A stretch of DNA of 64,000 nt. Origin: Euwallacea fornicatus. Its lineage: Eukaryota; Arthropoda; Insecta; Coleoptera; Curculionidae. The stretch's first letter is position 1, and the number at the start of each line of letters is the position of its first letter. Below the pieces are notes generated by a model, which was not told the origin of the DNA, did not search any database, and saw nothing but the letters and a program-made list of their open reading frames with translations. Below, in pieces: positions 1 to 11,800 of this stretch. The stretch covers positions 2,790,001 to 2,854,000 of the forward strand of contig NC_089563.1 in assembly GCF_040115645.1 (NCBI RefSeq). Direction: 5' to 3'. The position numbers and the translations under genes are program-made.

Positions 1-1164
1 TTGGATCATGTTTAATATTGTATTGTATGCATTAAAACTAGAACTACCTTGAAGTAAATTAATATGTTCATGTTTACTCTATTTACCACATTTTTACAGT
101 ATATAAATTACGTTTATCATTCCAAATAAACCAAGAAAATTCAAATCCAAACAATATATTGAGGTTATGAGATACGTGAAAAATAAATTGCTTTTGCATT
201 GATCTTTGACAAAAGACTTTTGACAGATAGTAAAATAATAGGTACTTTTAAAATGCAGTGACTTCTAATTACTCTTTCTTAAAGATATAAGTCAATGATG
301 CGCGCAACATTTTTACGTTAGAACCACATTTCTCAAAAATCTGCATCCTCCGATGCTTAAAATTAATTCTATAATTTATAAGGTGACGCATTTTAAGGAG
401 TTGACTTAACAAAAAACTCATGATTCTATGGAACGTCTTTATTCACCACATACAGGTCATCTGAAACAACACACTTACTCATACAATCAAATTTACTATA
501 AAACGTAACTTTTATTCATTATACAATTCTAATCAGTAATAATTTGATATTATAATATGCAACTTTAAGAATATGACTGACAGAATGCTCACACTGTCGC
601 TGCTGGGTGACGTCAGTGAGTTAAACCTAGAAAAAAGAAAATCTTTTATAGCGAGTAAACAAGGAAATTAAAGAATATCAATGTACTTATGAATGGTCAA
701 GCCACCCCCATATGTATCTGGAATTACTTCTGGAGACACGTTTATGGATAAACCTGAAAATGAAAAATCATTTTAGTCCACCACCAAAGAAATTTTCCAC
801 GTTTTATTCAGGTTTCAAACGTCCTGAGCATCATTTTAAAATTTAGTTGACGATGTACGTGTATACATAAACAGCATTAGGAATTCATGACAGCAAATAA
901 AATGTCATTATATATTTTATTTATATATTTATTGTACATTTTTTTATAAATTGAATTTTTGTATTTTTTATTGTTTTCCATTGTGAAAAAAGCAGCTTTA
1001 ATTGTTTTGAATTATGTCCCGTGAACGCGATTCTAAACTCCAACTCACAAATTGAGATTGACGATTAACTATATCTGATGACTTAATTAAGGACGCATTA
1101 TCAACTATGGATATATGTATTTTTCTTTCCTAGCTCTCCAAGGTTATAGCAAAAACCGAGTCAA
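1..1164. other. Upstream region of MyD88
   Basis: AT-rich flank with no convincing plus-strand coding exon. It should contain the MyD88 promoter and any 5' untranslated exon. An exact CRE/ATF palindrome lies at 608-615. On the minus strand there is a possible terminal exon around 678-757: a good acceptor (TTTTCATTTTCAG) followed by a short frame containing SPEVIPDTYGGG and a stop. I do not recognise that peptide, and its upstream exons would have to overlap MyD88. Confidence 0.4.
608..615. promoter_or_regulatory. CRE/ATF-like palindrome TGACGTCA upstream of MyD88
   Basis: Exact TGACGTCA, the consensus for CREB/ATF bZIP dimers, about 550 bp upstream of the MyD88 start codon. Any role in MyD88 control is an inference from position alone; a chance match is possible. 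Confidence 0.3.
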
Positions 1165-4100
1165 ATGGACCCTTCCCAATTGGAAATTATTAATTCAATT
1201 AGCATTTTGGCATTAAGGGACCCCACTTGGAGGATTATTTCCAGCTTGCTGAATCCCATAAAGTTGATTCCAACAGAGGATCGAAGATTGAGGAGGTAAG
1301 TAGCACAATGTTTCATACAAATTAAAGGTCAAGTTTCATCCAGAAAAAAGTTTATAGTAAAAATCTTCATTATAAACTTCATACAAATTAGCTAAGGAGG
1401 TGACGAAGGGTGAGAGGTGGTCAGCTATCAACCGTTGGTCTGGATGTAGAAAACAATTGCCAACATTTCTTTAAAAGTGAGGCATTTTTTTGACCAGAAA
1501 GCCAGCATGTATTAGATCTTTGGTTAACATACTATCTGCTTTTGAATTTTGCATTAATTTGTGGTCCAAAAGTGATTGTCCTTGCTTTACACATTAAGTG
1601 ACATTGTGTCCTAGCTTTAACTTGTTAAAACCAACTGTTGAATCCAAATATAGTAGGAATTCTCCTGTATTTACTGCAGTTAAATACAGATTTGTATTTA
1701 TCATATGTGTTAAAGGTCTAAACTCTAAATTTAAAATGCATCCTATTCAGTCTCACTGTATAAACCTAACCTACACAACGGTCAGGGTGTCTTTGCTGTA
1801 TGGCATTTTGTCTGATTTTTTTCCAGAGATTGGCGTGGGTTGGCCGAATTATGTGGTATATCAGGTGCAAGAATTCCCAGTCTTTCCAATGATGTTGATC
1901 CTACCAGAAGTGTTCTGAAAATATGGCATGAACAGTCAAAAGCTGAAGCCACTGTAGAAAATCTGTTAAACCATTTGGAGGAAATCAACAGGTTTGATGT
2001 AAAAGACGATATAAATGCATTGATAGGTAAGAAATTTTTACTAAGCCATAACAATTAGTGTTTTTCTACTACTGTTATATACAGTGTTTCAGAACTGCAC
2101 AGTATTATTTGAAATATTTATTTACTAATGCAAAATAATGAACCAAGATCATATATGTAAATGCTCAATCTTGATAGAAAAAATAATAAATACAATAAAA
2201 TAAAAATGTAATATTATCTTAACATTTAACACCCTGTAACTGCGGTCCCAATTGAAATTGGACACATGTTTATATAAAATGTTGTTTACTGTGGCAGAGA
2301 ATAGGTACTACTATTTGAGGTAGGTACCTCAAATAGTGGCGTGGAATTCCGAAACAACCTGTATAATAAAACTAATTATACCTATAAATATTTTTTATTT
2401 AAAACGGCACAGGAGGATTTCAAATAGTGATCCTCTATTTGTTTATTTATGGTTATCTTTCAGCTGAAGACATCAAAATCTATAAAGAACGGCGACAAAA
2501 TGGAGAAAGGGTTGTGGAGATCGCCACCGACATCGACAATCAGATATTAACAAAAGACGATGTTAATAATATGAATGAGGGTTTGGATCCTCAACGGTAC
2601 GACGCGTTTGTTTTATTTGATGATGACGACATTCAATTTGCTACCGAATTGATCGCAAATTTGGAGGAAAAAGGTCTAAAATTATGCGTTAAAGAGAGAG
2701 ATTTAGTGGGCGGTAGGTGTGAGCACGATGCCGTCATTAGATTAATTGCTGAAAGGTCAGCGCCGTGTTCTTACAGTTTTGAAAATTATAATGACCACAT
2801 TAAAAAATGTTTTAGATGTGGACGGGTGATTGTCATTGTATCGTCTGCGTTTTTACAGAGCAACGCTAATAAATTTTTTTACAGTTTGGCACAATCTATA
2901 TCAATAGGTAAGATTTGAGTTTATTACATCAATTTGCAATGCATGCGATTTTTTCTGTCGGTCGGTAATATGCGTTTTTAAATTATTAAAATTCAAAAGG
3001 TACGCAAAAAAATTCGTACGCATGCGCCTGTGCAAAAGTTTGAAGTCAAAATTGGCAAATAATTTATATTGGATCAAGAGTTTAAAGTTTCCCAACCAAT
3101 GATATGGGTGTCATGGAAATATATGTATATGAATTAATATAGTCTAAATATTAATGGCGGCGTGTTGGTCGTGGTTCCTCACAAACATTTTATTGATATG
3201 ACTATGCATGACAAAGAATAACATGTTAAAATAGTTGAATTTTTTATTATGTTCCATATTCGCTAATTTTGATCAAGTTTCTTATTAGCATCGCTCATAC
3301 TCACTTCATTATAGAACAAATGTATCGCAAGATCATTCCCTGCATATATAAAGACTGCGGCATCTTACCGCCGGAGTTAAACTGTTACTTCAAGTTAGAT
3401 TTTCGAAGGTCAGGAACTATGTGGAATTTCTGGGACAAGTTGAGGGACTCAATTATTGCTGTAGATCCCGAAAAAAGAAGAGCCAAATTGAGTTTACCAG
3501 AGAACAGGTATGAATTTGATTGCTATTCAGATTATTGCTAGTTAAGCGACGAGATGCCTGGACCAAATTGGAAAAAGAAATAATAATGATAATAAGTGCT
3601 TTCAATTCCCAATATAATCTAGAACTACAGGGTGTCAAATAAAAAAAAATGTTTCTGTAGAACTTCCGGAGTTTATGGGATGATTAACTCATCTTTAGAA
3701 TATACCTACTTTTAGTGGTTATATCATTGGATATGTCAATTGATTGTAGGAATCTACGGGATGTTACTTTTTCTAAAGTCAATCCTCCCTTTCTTCACCC
3801 GAATTTTTTTATGCTCGATATTAGAAAACTTGTCTGCGACTCAATTTCAAACTGTCGTCTCACTCATAACATGCTTTATTACTTTCGTAATGTAATGTAT
3901 AATTTGTTTGAAGGAGAAATTTGTTTCAGTTTATTTCGAGGGACGGATAGAGCTAATGTAGAGTTGACTCCCTCAAATGCACTAACAAGGTAAGGCCAGA
4001 TGTCAAACAGTTTATTCAGTTTCAAGCTTAATAGATAAGATGCGGTTTAGTACCGAACCCTTGTTGAAAAATAATAGAAAATAAAGGATATCTAGACCCT

Positions 4101-5507
4101 CGTGTTTACCTAAGAAAAGAGGAAGTTTGTAAATTGAACAGAGTATCCACGTTTTTAAGGAAAGTAATGGTCGGTTGCACTCCACAAAGAAGTTGAGGAT
4201 GGTAAAAGAGTTAATGATCTGATAAAAAAATAGATTTAATCAATTTTGGCGTAAAATACCTTGTTCTGCAATCTATAAAATTGTCTTCTTGCAAAAAAAA
4301 TCCTGACACCCTGTATACCTAGAATGCTCCAGATAAGCTGTGGTAACACGAAATTCCAGTCATCTGTTAAAGAATTAATTTGATCATATTTAAACGTTGA
4401 ATTACATTTTTCAGAGGTCACTAACTGTCCAACTAGGTACAGTTAGTTAGTGACCTTTTTCTAGTTTGAAAAATTGCTCTCTTTTTGTAATATTTACATG
4501 GTTTAATGCTATTGTAATATATATATAATAATGTATTTTTTCTGAGATATGATTGTTTGATATAAGTAGTATTATAGTAAATGTCGTTTTTTGAAGGTCT
4601 GAGACAAGTTCCCTTCAAAGATCGTGTGTAACTTCGCACATATCACAAACCGTAAAGTTCAGCAGCAACAGCATGAGCAATTTGCCTAACGCCGAAGTGC
4701 CTCAAGATAACATTGTGCCTTCTACTAGCGCCAACAATTTAGGACGGTACATGGATAATACCGTCAGAGAGAGGAACATGTTATCTATGTTGAAAAGAAT
4801 CAAAAAGTGAGTACTTACGCTTGTTTCTAGTGTCAAAACTCTTAATTTGTTCCATAAGTTATGTTGGATAAGTTTTATTCAAATTTCAGTTGGAATTGGA
4901 CGCATTTATTTTGAAACATGATATAACTTGATTAGTTTCAATTATTGTTATTTCTATGGCACCTATTGTTCAGGGGCGATAAATAATTTGGCCTGCCGGA
5001 CTATAAATATTCATAATCGGGCAGCGTATAAAATATTCTTAATTGACAGAAATTTTTATTTAAAAATTGTGTTTTTATTTGTCAGAATTGTAGAGAGATG
5101 GATTTTTGGTACTTCAAGGCAAAAGTAGTAAACTTGCAAGTTTCCTAAACTAAAATAATTAATTTTTAATATGAGGTATTGTATTTCACTCAGAATTCGA
5201 AATGAATTTATGTCTCTCCCTTGAATAGTTTTAAAATTACTTATTTTTATATGATGGCACTGTATAGATCACCTAACATTTCAGTTGGGTTCCCAAGTCA
5301 AAAGACAAAACCCGAATAGCTATAGCTAATAATACACAAATAAACAAACCGCCTGACGTGGATGGTGACCAGCAATCCCAATCCCAGTATCAGGTAGAAG
5401 ACAGTATCGTGAAAGCGAACTCAAAATCCAAGAATAAGGATAAAGAAAAGAAGAAGAAATTTAGTTTTAGAAAGAGCAAGAAAAAGGTCGCTTTAGCTGC
5501 CGCTTAA
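1165..5507 (+). CDS. MyD88: MyD88, Toll-pathway adaptor (seven exons)
   Basis: Cytosolic adaptor that binds the TIR domain of activated Toll receptors and recruits death-domain partners (Tube/Pelle in flies). Coding exons: 1165-1295, 1827-2026, 2464-2755, 2816-2907, 3315-3507, 4663-4806, 5285-5507. They total 1275 nt, or 424 aa, with every junction in phase. A death domain fills about residues 10-108 (DPTWRIIS, WRGLAELCG, VENLLNHLEEI). The TIR domain runs from about 155 to 295, with box 1 YDAFVLF, box 2 ERDLVGG and box 3 MWNFWDKL. The tail is polar and ends in a lysine-rich stretch. The family's usual BB-loop proline (RDxLPG) is glycine here. The 60-nt intron inside the TIR domain is a multiple of three with no stop, so retention would add 20 residues. 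Introns 2 and 5 hold transposon-like insertions. The first ATG opens directly into the death domain. Identity is very secure; the 5' UTR is not defined. Confidence 0.95.
2082..2361. mobile_element. Possible small inverted-repeat element in MyD88 intron 2
   Basis: About 280 bp bounded by imperfect inverted ends: TATACAGTGTTTCAGAAC on the left, and on the right a sequence whose complement reads TATACAGGTTGTTTCGGAAT. Inside are a further CACCCTGTA motif near 2230-2238 and a hairpin at 2310-2337. This looks like a degraded MITE with mariner-type CAG ends at TA. The ends are imperfect, so the call is tentative. Confidence 0.4.
2310..2337. repeat. 13-bp perfect hairpin
   Basis: ACTATTTGAGGTA at 2310-2322 and its exact complement TACCTCAAATAGT at 2325-2337 are separated by two bases. 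It lies inside the putative MITE of MyD88 intron 2 and is probably part of that element. Confidence 0.7.
3628..4313. mobile_element. Non-autonomous CAGGGTGTCA element in MyD88 intron 5
   Basis: A 686-bp segment begins CAGGGTGTCA and ends TGACACCCTG, with TA on both sides (3626-3627 and 4314-4315). A-rich tracts follow each terminus on the inside. These are the marks of a Tc1/mariner-type insertion at TA. The termini resemble those of the mariner element at 56.9-58.8 kb. The 92-codon open frame inside (3715-3993) matches no transposase I know, so the element is probably non-autonomous. It sits wholly within an intron and should be spliced out. Confidence 0.6.
4415..4456. repeat. Interrupted inverted repeat in MyD88 intron 5
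   Basis: AGGTCACTAACTGT (4415-4428) is followed after ten bases by ACAGTTAGTTAGTGACCT (4439-4456). The second is the complement of the first with one extra AACT. It would form a hairpin with a 4-nt bulge. No function is evident; it may be a MITE remnant. Confidence 0.6.
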
Positions 5508-8480
5508 TTACACCTAGAAGAAGTGAATTAATTGGCAAATCCAGGTGAAACTGCATGCAGAAACGCATCGAAGAGCAGAATTGCACTGTATGGTGCCGAG
5601 TACCTTTACTGGTCATTTTATAGATGACCCAAAGATAGCCTTTATTATTAATGTGATATATACTGCAACTTCAGATAAGATAGATTCAAGCAATTATTAG
5701 ATTAATTGTGAGCAACATTTTCAATCTTTCTAACATTTGATTTCTTTTTTAACTTAAAACCGCAATAGTAACTTTCATTAAATTAATTTAGCAGTTTTTA
5801 AGCCGATACTTGTAGTTCCATTATATGACTAGTTTAGTCGAATATCTGATCTGGAATTTTAGACCTATTATTTAACCTTGAAGTCATTTTAAAACTTATC
5901 GTTAGTCGTATTAGTTAATTTAAAAACCAAGTTATTTTTAACATATGTACGATTAAGCGAAACTACGCTTGATAGTTTAGTTATCGAGATAAATATTTTT
6001 CGTGGATATTTTAAATTAACTTTTGGGAAAAATACACATTTTGCTACATTCAGTCAATATTGCCTACTTCCTGCTATTGTTTATGCATTTATATTTACTA
6101 GTTCAAAAAAAATATGGGTATTAAAGATATGATCTAACTTTATGTTTACGGTTTGCTGGGAATTTTGAAAACGTAGTACAGGGCTCATCTTCGAAAAAGC
6201 CTGCATATTAAACTGAGAGAAAGTGGGCCACGTACGCATAGACCAAATGCCAAAAATGGTTTAATGCGACGTGTGTAAATTTAATTGATATTTCCATATT
6301 GCCAGAAAGTTGCCCAAACGTTACAAAGTAATTGATTAGTGAATTTCGTGCAGGAACGAGGACTACCGAAAGTTCACGTTTTAATAAAATAAGTGAATTA
6401 AAAAAATTAATACTTATATGAAGTTACAAAAAATTTACGTTGTAAACTGAAAGTTAAAATCTATTCTATGTATATATGTGCATATATACACTATTGGGCA
6501 ATAGAGGAACTTTAGTAATTTTAAATTTATTTCTTTGAACAAGTCTAAAATTAGTACATACATACATGTAATATATACAATGGTTTCGTAAAGTATGGAA
6601 TAAATTCGTCGATATTAAAGCTAACATGTTTTGGAAAAAGCACTCAGACACGTCATTTTAGTTTTTAAAAAACTTTAAATATTAGTTATATTGATGACGC
6701 CATCACTGTCCGAGATATAACGCCATTAGTCATTTTTTTTAAGTGACAACCCCCGTTTATTTTATTCAAAATATTAAAGAGCATATTTTTTTATATGTAA
6801 ACCGTAAAAAATAACGAGGGTAACAAAAGACATTTTTTAAGAAAAATAGCATAGAAATACGAAAACCAATCTTTATTATTAATATCTATGGCAACAGGCA
6901 AAGAAAACAAACGTTCACGGCAACAGAATGTTTGTTAAGTTAAAATTATTTTGCATTTTGTGTTCATAATTATTTGTGTAGTACTTAGACGATAATTTTG
7001 ATATTTTTCTGCGTTTAGGAATAAGTTTTTCACAATGGCAAACTCGGTATAAGAATATTTAATGTATGATCTTCGTGTCAAAACTGGTAACAAACGAATT
7101 CTCAAACAAATGAAAATTAATAACATAGTCAAAATCAATTTGCCCTTCTGCCCTGTTTTATCGAGTTTTCAAAGTTCTTTGCTATCTTCTGTGTGATGTT
7201 TACGTTTAGATAAATTGCTTCACAATATGTTTGTATATAAAATTGTGAATAGAATAATGAATAAAATTCAGTATCATTTATATGGCAGTTGCTTTAATTA
7301 TTTCCATATCAACGATTTTATCGGATTTTGAATATCAGAGTGGTATCTGGTCAATACGATTGAGACACAAACGTCAACATACTATACAAACGCATTTTGA
7401 AGAATCACCCCCTTCTCCTCTACCCTATTGTATTCTGGACGTTATATACAGACGGTGGTGTTTTTCAAATAGATAAGAAACAAAGGTTTTTATATAAACT
7501 TATATCCGAAATCTTTTTCTAAGTCATCTCCCAATTCTAACGAAAAATAATTAGGACTGAAAAATTAAAATAAAAAATCTTTAAGAGGTCCTTAAGCCAG
7601 TACATACTATCTTGTAGGCTCTATTAATATAATTTTTTTATCAAATTTGGCAAATAGTTAAAACGATCCAGTGTTCAACCTCAACCCTTGAAGGCGGATA
7701 ATTCAGATGGAGACAATTTCAGGCGTCAGTATAAATGAATAACTGCCCTTACTTTGTCTCCTAATTAAGTAATTGTTCTTCTTAAGTAGCGCCTCCTAAA
7801 GTTCTTCACATATTATTGCGCTCCTAAAAGAAAGCGCAAAATTGTGATTTTACGAGGAATTGTGCTTATTCGCACAAAGCGCAGACATGAATTTTCTCGC
7901 TTCCTTAGCGCTAGCGAAAAAATATAAAAGATGATATTTAAGCTTATAAAAAAAAACTGTAACAAAAATTGGTTTTAGTTTTCATCAATCTCTTAACATC
8001 ACTTGGGATGAGATAATTAAACCACTCATTTAAATGTGCAAATTTTCTCCCATTTATCCAAGACTGTATCTATTACCGTCTATGAGGTTCCTACATTGGA
8101 GCCCCTTACCTCAGAAAAAACGAACCGCGCTACTGGATTCCATGGCAATCGCTCTATGGTTGGATAAAGAAAACACAGCTTTTTCGGACATTTCCGGAAG
8201 TACTCGGAATTTTTTAAATTGCTTTTTCGCATGTTATTACGCATTAAAATATGTAACATTGCTCTCATTTACACCCTGTATACGGCTGTTATGTTTTCCC
8301 TCGACAAACTGCGAATCTCCTTAGTGGAAAATTTTTTTTTAAGTCGTTGGCGATTTTTCCCTATGGACCGAGCGAAGTAGTTCATCAAATTCGTTATTAT
8401 GACGATGCTAAGGAGAATTCTTCGCTTGTAATGGTTTCAAAAGTTGAAAAAAAATTAATAAGTGGCAACAGGGCTGGGAG
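5508..8480. other. MyD88 3' UTR and MyD88-Drep2 spacer
   Basis: AT-rich sequence with no recognisable coding region. AATAAA polyadenylation signals at 6383-6388 and 7260-7265 could end MyD88 transcripts. An isolated ACACCCTGTATA transposon-end motif near 8270 has no clear partner. Short open frames here (6466-6651, 7282-7476, 8034-8324) look random. Confidence 0.5.
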
Positions 8481-8860
8481 TAGCGTTTGCGCCCATTTTC
8501 CGTTGCCTGATCGTTGGAGTGCCAGGCAGCGCCTCGTTGCCAGGCAGAATACCGGACGATCGATCGGCCGGCAGGGGGCGCGCGAGCTATCCGCGGGTCA
8601 AGACGAGAGGCGGCAGCCAGCAGCCATTGTGCCCGGAATGGACGAGTCGAGAACGGAATGCAACTGTGACGAGGGCCCGCGGTGTCTCGGGGGCCCCCAC
8701 CCCACGTGCTAGTGAGTGCGGGAGTGCAGGACACGGCCGGACACGGGCACCCGCCCGACGACGACGATGCCGTGATGGCAAGAGAGGTACGGACACGACA
8801 CCTTGTCTTATGTGCACCCCACCCGACGAATCGACCCATACATGCACCTAACAGCATGAC
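8480..8860 (+). promoter_or_regulatory. CpG-rich promoter / 5' UTR of Drep2
   Basis: Base composition changes sharply to GC- and CpG-rich (CGATCGATCGGCCGGCAGGG, GCGCGCGAGC), in contrast to the AT-rich flanks. The first Drep2 coding exon lies at its 3' end, so this is probably the core promoter and 5' leader. Several overlapping open frames on both strands are a by-product of the high GC content. Confidence 0.5.
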
Positions 8861-11800
8861 CAATATGCACTGCCACTTAGCTTGCACTAGCACTGGAACG
8901 ATTTGTATCCCCTAGTCCGGTTCTTTGGCTTGTACTTGCATCTCCCACGCACTTTTACCTAGATACAACACCCCGATGGTACTGCGTAAATAGGAGGATA
9001 CAATCGGAGACCTTGGATGTATTAGATCGAAAGTACCAAGCCTCTTAAATTTGCGCTTTTAAAAACCCGCTATTCGGGATCATATAGAAATTAATACAGA
9101 CTGGACGTTCGTCCAAATATCGTCTTTTAATATCTACGTTTTATAACTTTGTTATTACTTTTTTAGATTGACTATTTAATGTGGTAAAAACGTATTGAAC
9201 GTTAACGACATTGTAAGAAACATTTGTCCTAAACCTCCAACTCGAAAAGTCATGAGAATCATATTATTTATTATGTAGGCGCTAAAGGAGATTAGAATAG
9301 TTTTCCTTTTCCCCTGAGCAATTTATCCTTCAAAGCCGAATTTAATATGCATTTCTTTTGTGGTTAATCCTTACGCCCACACACTTTGCACCTCCTTATT
9401 TGGTGTAGCCGCCACCCACATACAGTTCACACCCTTTTGTATTATCCAATTTCTTATACTTCCCTAGAGGCTGTTCCTTGAAGTAACCTTTACTTCTGAG
9501 TATGGTACGGCCATATGATCTTAGATTTCTAATGAAAGGGCAAGCGCTAGATTAATGTTCGTGTGTGGGAAGTTTTTGTTATAAAACGCTTCGGATAAGA
9601 TGAGGTTTTGGGATTACGGAAGAATAGTTTTGGGAAAACGCGAAGTGTGGGTAAGCTCAGTTTCTTGAAAAACTTGATATGGTCTATTGATCTAAAGGAA
9701 TGCGCCCCTCGAGTAATAGTTCGTGTTCAACTTTATCGGATAATTTATATTTACGAGGGATTGTGATTACTCGCTGTACCGAATAGTAGGAGGGCCACTA
9801 CTGACATTCAGGGGAAACGCAGGTGATGCAGATTTCGTTCAACGAGAAGAGGGTTGACCAGATTAGAGGCAACCAAGCAACAAAGCTGCACCCCGAAAGC
9901 AGTTCAGATTTTCTCATCTTTATTATCAGATAATAATTTGCTAAACCTATCAGAAAGAATTGTTTGGAATTAAGGCTGAATCTGAAACCCTAGAGAAACC
10001 ATAACAGGTGCTTCTGGAATTTGATTGATAAATTCATAAATTTCCCATTCGAACTGGAATGTTAACTCGTCACATCGTGATGGTGCAAATTTAAAGCTTT
10101 TTTGGAATGCGTAAAAACGTGATCCTTTCATTTAGGGAAGTGTAACGGTGGCGATCTGGCGCAACCTGGCGAATGGATCAACCAAAAAGCGAAGAAAGAT
10201 GAAGTTATTCAAAGCACAACATTATTGCCGCATTTTCGAGACGATTATATTTTTGACTGTCAAGTTCCGGCAATTTCAAACGGCTGAACTCTTAATCATC
10301 CAATTCGGGGTCGTACCAAACCAACCCATCCGCCCTACAAGTTTTGAAGGATCGAATGAGCAACGCACTTAAGCTTCTACGTGATTTAAAACGGCGATGT
10401 CACAGCTGGTTCAACTGGAAGTTGTAAATACTTATCAAATGCGTAGTGTCTCATTTAAGGGTGCGAGAGAGTCCGAATTGTCTTGTTTTATGAAGACATC
10501 AACATTTTATTTCCAAAATTCTGGAAATATCTTGGAAAAGAAGGAGCGCTCCGCACCAGAAGCGTCAGGTGCGATTCAAACGTGGTAACATCGATGACGT
10601 CCCATTTATAAACGTTGAGGTCCGGTTGAGCGTTCAAAGTGCAAAAAATGACCATATCGGCGTTTAATCAACATTTTGAAACTTTTTAACTAATTTAAAA
10701 GCTCTGAGCAGTAGCCTGAACTAACCTGATCTATTGCGTTCAGATGTAATGGATGGATTTCGAAGAATCAAGGTTGACCGGAGTGATATTGAGTTTTCCA
10801 TTAATTTTTGCCAGAGGTTCTTTACGTAATGGCTTCGATCAACCCTTCGGATGTTAGTGCTACCTTACACAGTTCTCGGATCATTACCACAAGCTTCGTC
10901 GTTGTTGTCGGTGTTTTTCTTGAGTTAAACGTTTACGTTCATACACAACTTGTGAGTTTTACTTTATTCACTGACATGAGGCACGTGAACATGTTTGTTG
11001 TTTGTGTTACGTGTAAGAAATTATTTTATTTCGTATACATATAAATACCCCATCGGGTTTTGGTGAATGTATCCATTAAGGGCGGACCTGTATAATATGT
11101 TATCTGTCGAGGGAAGATTGCGCTCTTTTACGATGCAACGCCGGGAAATTGGGGGAAATAATCGGTCATGATCGCGTGTCTTCGGATGGCCTGATTTACT
11201 AAACTCAGCAGGAACGTTGCCGGATAGAATTCTGGGCTTTCGGACTTGCAAAGGACGTTTTTTTCTAATATATATGAAATAACATTTCGGTCAAGTCTCT
11301 ACGGTAGTGGTGAATAACAATAACAAGAGTAAAAATAAAAAGGCAAGCCTTGGGTGCCAGCACGAGCACTGAACGAGCAGTCGAGCTTGAAATACAGGGT
11401 CCGCAGGAGAGGGTGTCGCTTTGCCGAATAATCCTTTAGAAGCATTGTTTTCCACTACATAGTATGAAAAGTTTTTCGAAACCAACGGGAAAGCTCGATT
11501 TCATTCAAAATTATGTAAATTCTATGCTGACAGTAAAACAAAAACTATCAAAGAAGTAGAACGACCAGCAAGTGCTACAAAGATTGTCCGCATTTACGAA
11601 ACGTTGAGTTTTCCGACTTCGCGGGAGGGAGCCTTCTGTCAATGCCCACCTCTGCCTCGTTTGGTTAGGCGCTTTCCCATTTCTGATCTTCGATGATCCT
11701 GGATAGGTACATGTCGGATGCTTTGCAGATGCAGGGAAACGATAAAAGTGCCTTTTTTTTAAAATCAGATTATGTGTAGGTTTCGTCATTTTAGCTTTGG

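Noticed and set aside
3715..3993. 92-codon frame in MyD88 intron 5, flanked by splice-like AG and GTAAGG
   Set aside because: It lies inside the CAGGGTGTCA element, would break the MyD88 phase, and resembles no known protein.
8347..8915. Five overlapping open frames on both strands
   Set aside because: By-products of the GC-rich Drep2 promoter and 5' leader; only the MARE codons at 8775-8786 fit a spliced gene.
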